Below, piece by piece: positions 15,517-20,078 of a stretch of 20,078 nt of DNA. The stretch is from Deltaproteobacteria bacterium. Its GTDB lineage: Bacteria; Desulfobacterota; Desulfobacteria; Desulfobacterales; Desulfatibacillaceae. Under the pieces are notes generated by a model. It did no database searches and was not told the DNA's origin. It saw only the letters and a program-made list of their open reading frames with translations. Numbering within the stretch: position 1 is the stretch's first letter; the number at the start of each line of letters is the position of its first letter. The stretch spans positions 1-20,078 of the forward strand of contig JAFDHW010000003.1 of the NCBI GenBank assembly GCA_019308705.1. Reading direction: 5' to 3'. A program made the position numbers and the translations under genes.

Positions 15517-15534
15517 GCGCGGAGAAACCGCGCC
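15516..15534 (+). promoter_or_regulatory. GC-rich hairpin in sdhC 5' leader
   Basis: GGCGCGG (15516-15522) and CCGCGCC (15528-15534) form a perfect 7-bp stem with loop AGAAA, ending 21 bases before the sdhC ribosome site GGGAGGA (15556-15562). There is no U-run, so it is not a standard intrinsic terminator. It may stabilise the leader or tune translation. Confidence 0.4.
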
Positions 15535-15565
15535 GGGCAAGGCGTTACCCCTGACGGGAGGAATC

Positions 15566-16216
15566 ATGAGCTGGGTGAAAGACGCCTTTACCACCTCCGT
15601 GGGCAAGAAATTGCTGATGGCGGTCACCGGCCTGGGCTTTCTGGGTTTTTTGGCCGGGCATCTTGCCGGCAACCTCACCATCTACTGGGGGGCGGACGCC
15701 TTCGTGGCCTACGCCGAGCACCTTCATTCCCTCGAACCCCTGGTGAAGGCCGCCGAGGCGGGTCTGATCGTGTTCCTCGTCGTCCACGCGGGCACGGGGC
15801 TTTGGCTCTTCGCCCAGAACCGCGCGGCCCGGGGCGGGCGCTACGCGAGGAACAAGTGGGCCGGCGGCCGCACCGTGTTTTCCGCCACCATGCCCTACAC
15901 GGGAGTGCTCATCCTGGTTTTCGTGGCCATCCACCTGGCCACCTTCAAGTTCGCGCCCGAGGGTGAAAACGTGTGGGAGGTGGCCGCCTACGTGTTCAGC
16001 CAGCCCTTGTGCTTCTGGTTCTACACCCTGTCCATGCCGGTGGTGGCCCTGCACGTGGGCCACGGCCTGTGGAGCGCGGTGCAGACCCTGGGGGGCAATC
16101 ACCCCAAGTACATGCCCGCGGTACGGGTGGTGTCTTTGGCCGCTGCGGCCGTGGTGATCCTGGGCTTCGGCCTGTTGCCGACCGCCGTTTCTTTCCTGGC
16201 CGAACCCATCCCCTAG
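15566..16216 (+). CDS. sdhC: Succinate dehydrogenase/fumarate reductase cytochrome b subunit
   Basis: A 216-residue membrane subunit of the SdhC-b558 (Bacillus/Wolinella) type, in which a single protein anchors the complex and carries haem b and the quinone site. Five helices are seen at about 15-36, 61-83, 109-129, 146-168 and 186-206. Histidines at 32, 74, 123 and 163 (or 166) in helices 1-4 match the four haem ligands of di-haem members such as Wolinella FrdC, so two b haems are expected. A separate SdhD is absent, as usual for this class. ATG 15566 follows GGGAGGA at 15556-15562. It is first of three genes, and its stop TAG runs into the AGGAGG of sdhA. Whether it oxidises succinate or reduces fumarate is not decided by sequence. 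Confidence 0.92.
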   Translation: MSWVKDAFTTSVGKKLLMAVTGLGFLGFLAGHLAGNLTIYWGADAFVAYAEHLHSLEPLVKAAEAGLIVFLVVHAGTGLWLFAQNRAARGGRYARNKWAGGRTVFSATMPYTGVLILVFVAIHLATFKFAPEGENVWEVAAYVFSQPLCFWFYTLSMPVVALHVGHGLWSAVQTLGGNHPKYMPAVRVVSLAAAAVVILGFGLLPTAVSFLAEPIP

Positions 16217-16224
16217 GAGGACCC

Positions 16225-18131
<1,907 letters not shown>

Positions 18132-18135
<4 letters not shown>

Positions 18136-18896
18136 CGGGCACAATGAACCTGACCCTCCTGGTGTGGCGGCAGGCCGGAACATCCGACAAGGGCAGGCTG
18201 GTGTCCTACGAGGCGAGGGACATCTCCCCGGACATGAGTTTCTTGGAGATGCTGGACGTGGTGAACGAGGGGCTCACCCAAAAGGGCGAGGAGCCCATCG
18301 CCTTTGACCACGACTGCCGCGAGGGCATCTGCGGCATGTGCGGCGCGGTGGTGAACGGCCGGGCCCACGGCGCGGAAAAGGGCACCACCCTGTGCCAGCT
18401 CCACATGCGGCATTTTTCCGACGGCGACGTCATCTACATCGAGCCCTGGCGCTCCCGGGCCTTTCCCGTGGTCAAGGACCTGGTGGTGGACCGCTCCGCC
18501 CTGGACCGGATATTCATGGCCGGGGGCTACATCTCCGTGAACACCGGCCAGGCCCCGGAGGCCAACACCATTCCCGTGCCCCCGGAAAAGGCGGAAACCG
18601 CCATGGACGCCGCCGCCTGCATCGGCTGCGGCGCCTGCGTGGCCGCCTGCCCCAACGCCAGTGCCATGCTCTTCGTGTGCGCCAAGGTCTCCCAGCTGGC
18701 CATCCTCCCCCAGGGCCGCCCCGAAGCCGCCCGCCGCGTCTTGGCCATGATCAGGAAAATGGACGAGGAAAAATTCGGCAACTGCGGAAACGAACGCGAA
18801 TGCGAAGCCGAATGCCCCAAGGAAATCTCCATTTCCCACATCGCCCGGGCGAACCGCGAATACATCAAGGCCGTATTGGGAAGCAGGGAGAAATAA
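18132..18896 (+). CDS. sdhB: Succinate dehydrogenase/fumarate reductase iron-sulfur subunit
   Basis: A 254-residue electron-transfer subunit linking the flavin to the haems and quinone of SdhC. The N-terminal ferredoxin domain binds [2Fe-2S] through Cys62, Cys67, Cys70 and Cys88 ([10 protein letters not shown] and TLCQL). The C-terminal domain has [11 protein letters not shown] (Cys163, 166, 169, 173) and later cysteines at 183, 218, 224 and 228 ([11 protein letters not shown]) for the [4Fe-4S] and third cluster. The CIGCGAC pattern and the [11 protein letters not shown] ending are typical of the b558-type complex. The ATG at 18132 overlaps the sdhA stop and has AGGAG at 18121-18125; ATG 18144 is a second possible start. 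It closes the sdhCAB operon. Confidence 0.95.
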
Positions 18897-18971
18897 GGAA
18901 AGTTTTTGCAGGCGTTGGAACTTCGGCGGGCATGGTCGCTGGGGAGCCCTTGGGAGACAATTTGCCCTACC

Positions 18972-19009
18972 CCGGATTATGCACGAACCCGAAGGGTGAA
19001 AAATTCCTC
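18972..19009 (+). repeat. Repeat element C (shortened copy of element A)
   Basis: CCGGATTATGCACGAA (18972-18987) and GAAGGGTGAAAAATT (18991-19005) are the same two blocks that bound element A (15/16 and 15/15 identical), but here they are three bases apart instead of about 94. It looks like an element with its central palindromes deleted, or a related family member. It lies in the 188-base gap between the convergent sdhB and rseP genes. No frame is visible. Confidence 0.6.
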
Positions 19010-19019
19010 TTTTTCGTTT

Positions 19020-19059
19020 CTCTTTGCGCCATCGGGGCGGGCCTCCGGGGCGCGAAGAG
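19020..19059. terminator. Hairpin between convergent sdhB and rseP
   Basis: CTCTTTGCGCC (19020-19030) and GGCGCGAAGAG (19049-19059) form an 11-bp stem with one T/G pair and an 18-base loop. Placed between two convergent genes it could act as a two-way terminator. Neither strand has a clean U-run directly after the stem, so the role is tentative, and it may be part of repeat element C. Confidence 0.35.
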
Positions 19060-19084
19060 CAAGACGCCTTGCCGGCAGCCGTTT

Positions 19085-20078
19085 TCAGCCCACGGTTTTG
19101 CCGGTGAATACTCTTACCAAGTCATTGTAGATCACGAAGGCCATCAGCAGGATCAGCAGAAACAGCCCCACCTGCTGGGCGATCTCCCGGGTGCGCAGGG
19201 ACAGCGGTTTTCCGCGCACGGCCTCGATGAGATAGAAGACCAGGTGTCCGCCGTCCAGGATGGGGATGGGAAACAGGTTGATGATCCCCAGGTTCACCGA
19301 GAGCACGGCCAAAAACACGAACAGGGACAGGATGCCCTCCTGGGCGCTCTGGCCGGAGAACTGGGCGATCATGATGGGGCCGCCCAGGGTCTTGGGGCTC
19401 ACCGCGCCGGCGAGGATCTTGTAGATGATCTGCACCGTGAGTCCGCACCACACCAGGGTGTCGCGCGCGCCCTGGTAGAGGGCCTCGAAAAACCCCACGT
19501 CCCGGTGCTTGACCGCGGCGGAGATGCCCACGATGTACCGGGTGACATCCTCGCCGAACAGGTTCTTCTCCGTGACCCGCTTGGGGGTGAGGGTGACCGC
19601 GCGGCGCTCGTCCTCCCGCACCAGGACGATGGTCAGGGGGCCCTTGCCGGACTCCTTGATGTAGTCGTGGACGTCCTCCCAGGACGTCACCTTCCGGCCG
19701 TTGATGGCCGTCACCTCGTCGCCGGGCTGGATGCCCGCGGCCGCGGCCGGGGAACCCTCCAACACCCCGGCGATTTCGGGCGCCAGGTAGTTCTCCCCGT
19801 GCGTCCAGGCGATGACAAAGAAGACGACCGCCGCCAAAAGCAGGTTGAACAGCGGCCCGGCCACGGCGATGGCCATGCGTATCCACACGCTCTTGTGCGT
19901 AAAGGAAAGGGCCTTGTCCTTCTCGCTGATTTCCGAAGAGGGGTCCTCGCCCACCATCTTCACGTACCCGCCCAGGGGCACGGCGCTGATGCGGTAGTCG
20001 GTCCGGCCGTTTTTTTTGCCCACCAGCCGGGGCCCGAAGCCCAGGGAAAACACGTCCACGCCCACGCCGCAGGCCCGG
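19085..20078 (-). CDS. rseP: RseP-type site-2 intramembrane zinc protease (5' end missing)
   Basis: The C-terminal 331 residues or so of a membrane-embedded site-2 metalloprotease (RseP/YaeL, M50), which cuts anti-sigma factors and signal-peptide remnants within the membrane. The frame runs off the right edge as ARACGVGVDVFSLGFGP, so the start and the HExxH zinc motif lie outside the window. Visible are SAVPLGGYVKMVGE, a membrane helix (about AIAVAGPLFNLLLAAVVFFV), and one PDZ domain (from PEIAGVLEGSPAAAAGIQPGD to the WEDVHDYI helix). The second catalytic motif NLFPIPILDGGH with the zinc-binding Asp and a final membrane helix follow. Members usually sit next to dxr, cdsA or bamA, which would be beyond the edge. 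It converges on sdhB with a 188-base gap. Confidence 0.92.
   Translation of the reverse strand, partial: RACGVGVDVFSLGFGPRLVGKKNGRTDYRISAVPLGGYVKMVGEDPSSEISEKDKALSFTHKSVWIRMAIAVAGPLFNLLLAAVVFFVIAWTHGENYLAPEIAGVLEGSPAAAAGIQPGDEVTAINGRKVTSWEDVHDYIKESGKGPLTIVLVREDERRAVTLTPKRVTEKNLFGEDVTRYIVGISAAVKHRDVGFFEALYQGARDTLVWCGLTVQIIYKILAGAVSPKTLGGPIMIAQFSGQSAQEGILSLFVFLAVLSVNLGIINLFPIPILDGGHLVFYLIEAVRGKPLSLRTREIAQQVGLFLLILLMAFVIYNDLVRVFTGKTVG

Overview
The window is about 20 kb of dense, high-GC chromosome from a Gram-negative bacterium. It carries lipid A/Kdo/heptose-type LPS genes, LptF/LptG and a one-membrane-subunit (SdhC-b558/Wolinella-type) succinate dehydrogenase/fumarate reductase. That combination, with the ELM1-family gene in an LPS cluster, fits an anaerobic or menaquinone-using deltaproteobacterium (Desulfobacterota), possibly a sulfate reducer. 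This assignment is inference from gene content; there is no rRNA or other phylogenetic marker here.

Layout. Positions 1-241 hold no gene but contain a palindromic repeat element (A). A 63-aa membrane/Cys-rich small protein (242-433) and a 641-aa lipoprotein made almost wholly of TPR repeats (605-2530) follow. From 2660 to 13932 runs a plus-strand envelope cluster: lptF, lptG, waaA (kdtA) and lpxK, joined by 1-4 base start/stop overlaps; a second palindromic element (B, 7354-7498); then an ELM1-like protein, a GT4 glycosyltransferase, a GT9 heptosyltransferase, another GT-B-like glycosyltransferase, an O-antigen-ligase-like membrane protein and a LpxL-type lipid A acyltransferase. Together these would finish lipid A (4'-phosphate, Kdo, late acyl chain), build and cap the core oligosaccharide, and drive LPS extraction from the inner membrane.

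On the minus strand a two-gene unit (15336 down to 13937) encodes a CYTH-domain protein (CyaB/thiamine-triphosphatase superfamily) and an endonuclease/exonuclease/phosphatase-fold protein, overlapping by ATGA. Divergent to it is sdhC-sdhA-sdhB (15566-18896), a complete membrane-bound succinate:quinone oxidoreductase, with a 229-base upstream region containing an imperfect tandem repeat and a GC-rich hairpin. Downstream lies a third repeat element (C) and a convergent, partial rseP (site-2 intramembrane protease) running off the right edge.

I see no phage, insertion sequence with a transposase, CRISPR array, tRNA or rRNA. The genes are mostly ordinary envelope and respiratory functions. The least explained signals are the three related small palindromic elements at gene boundaries, the CYTH-nuclease pair, and the repeats in the sdhCAB leader.
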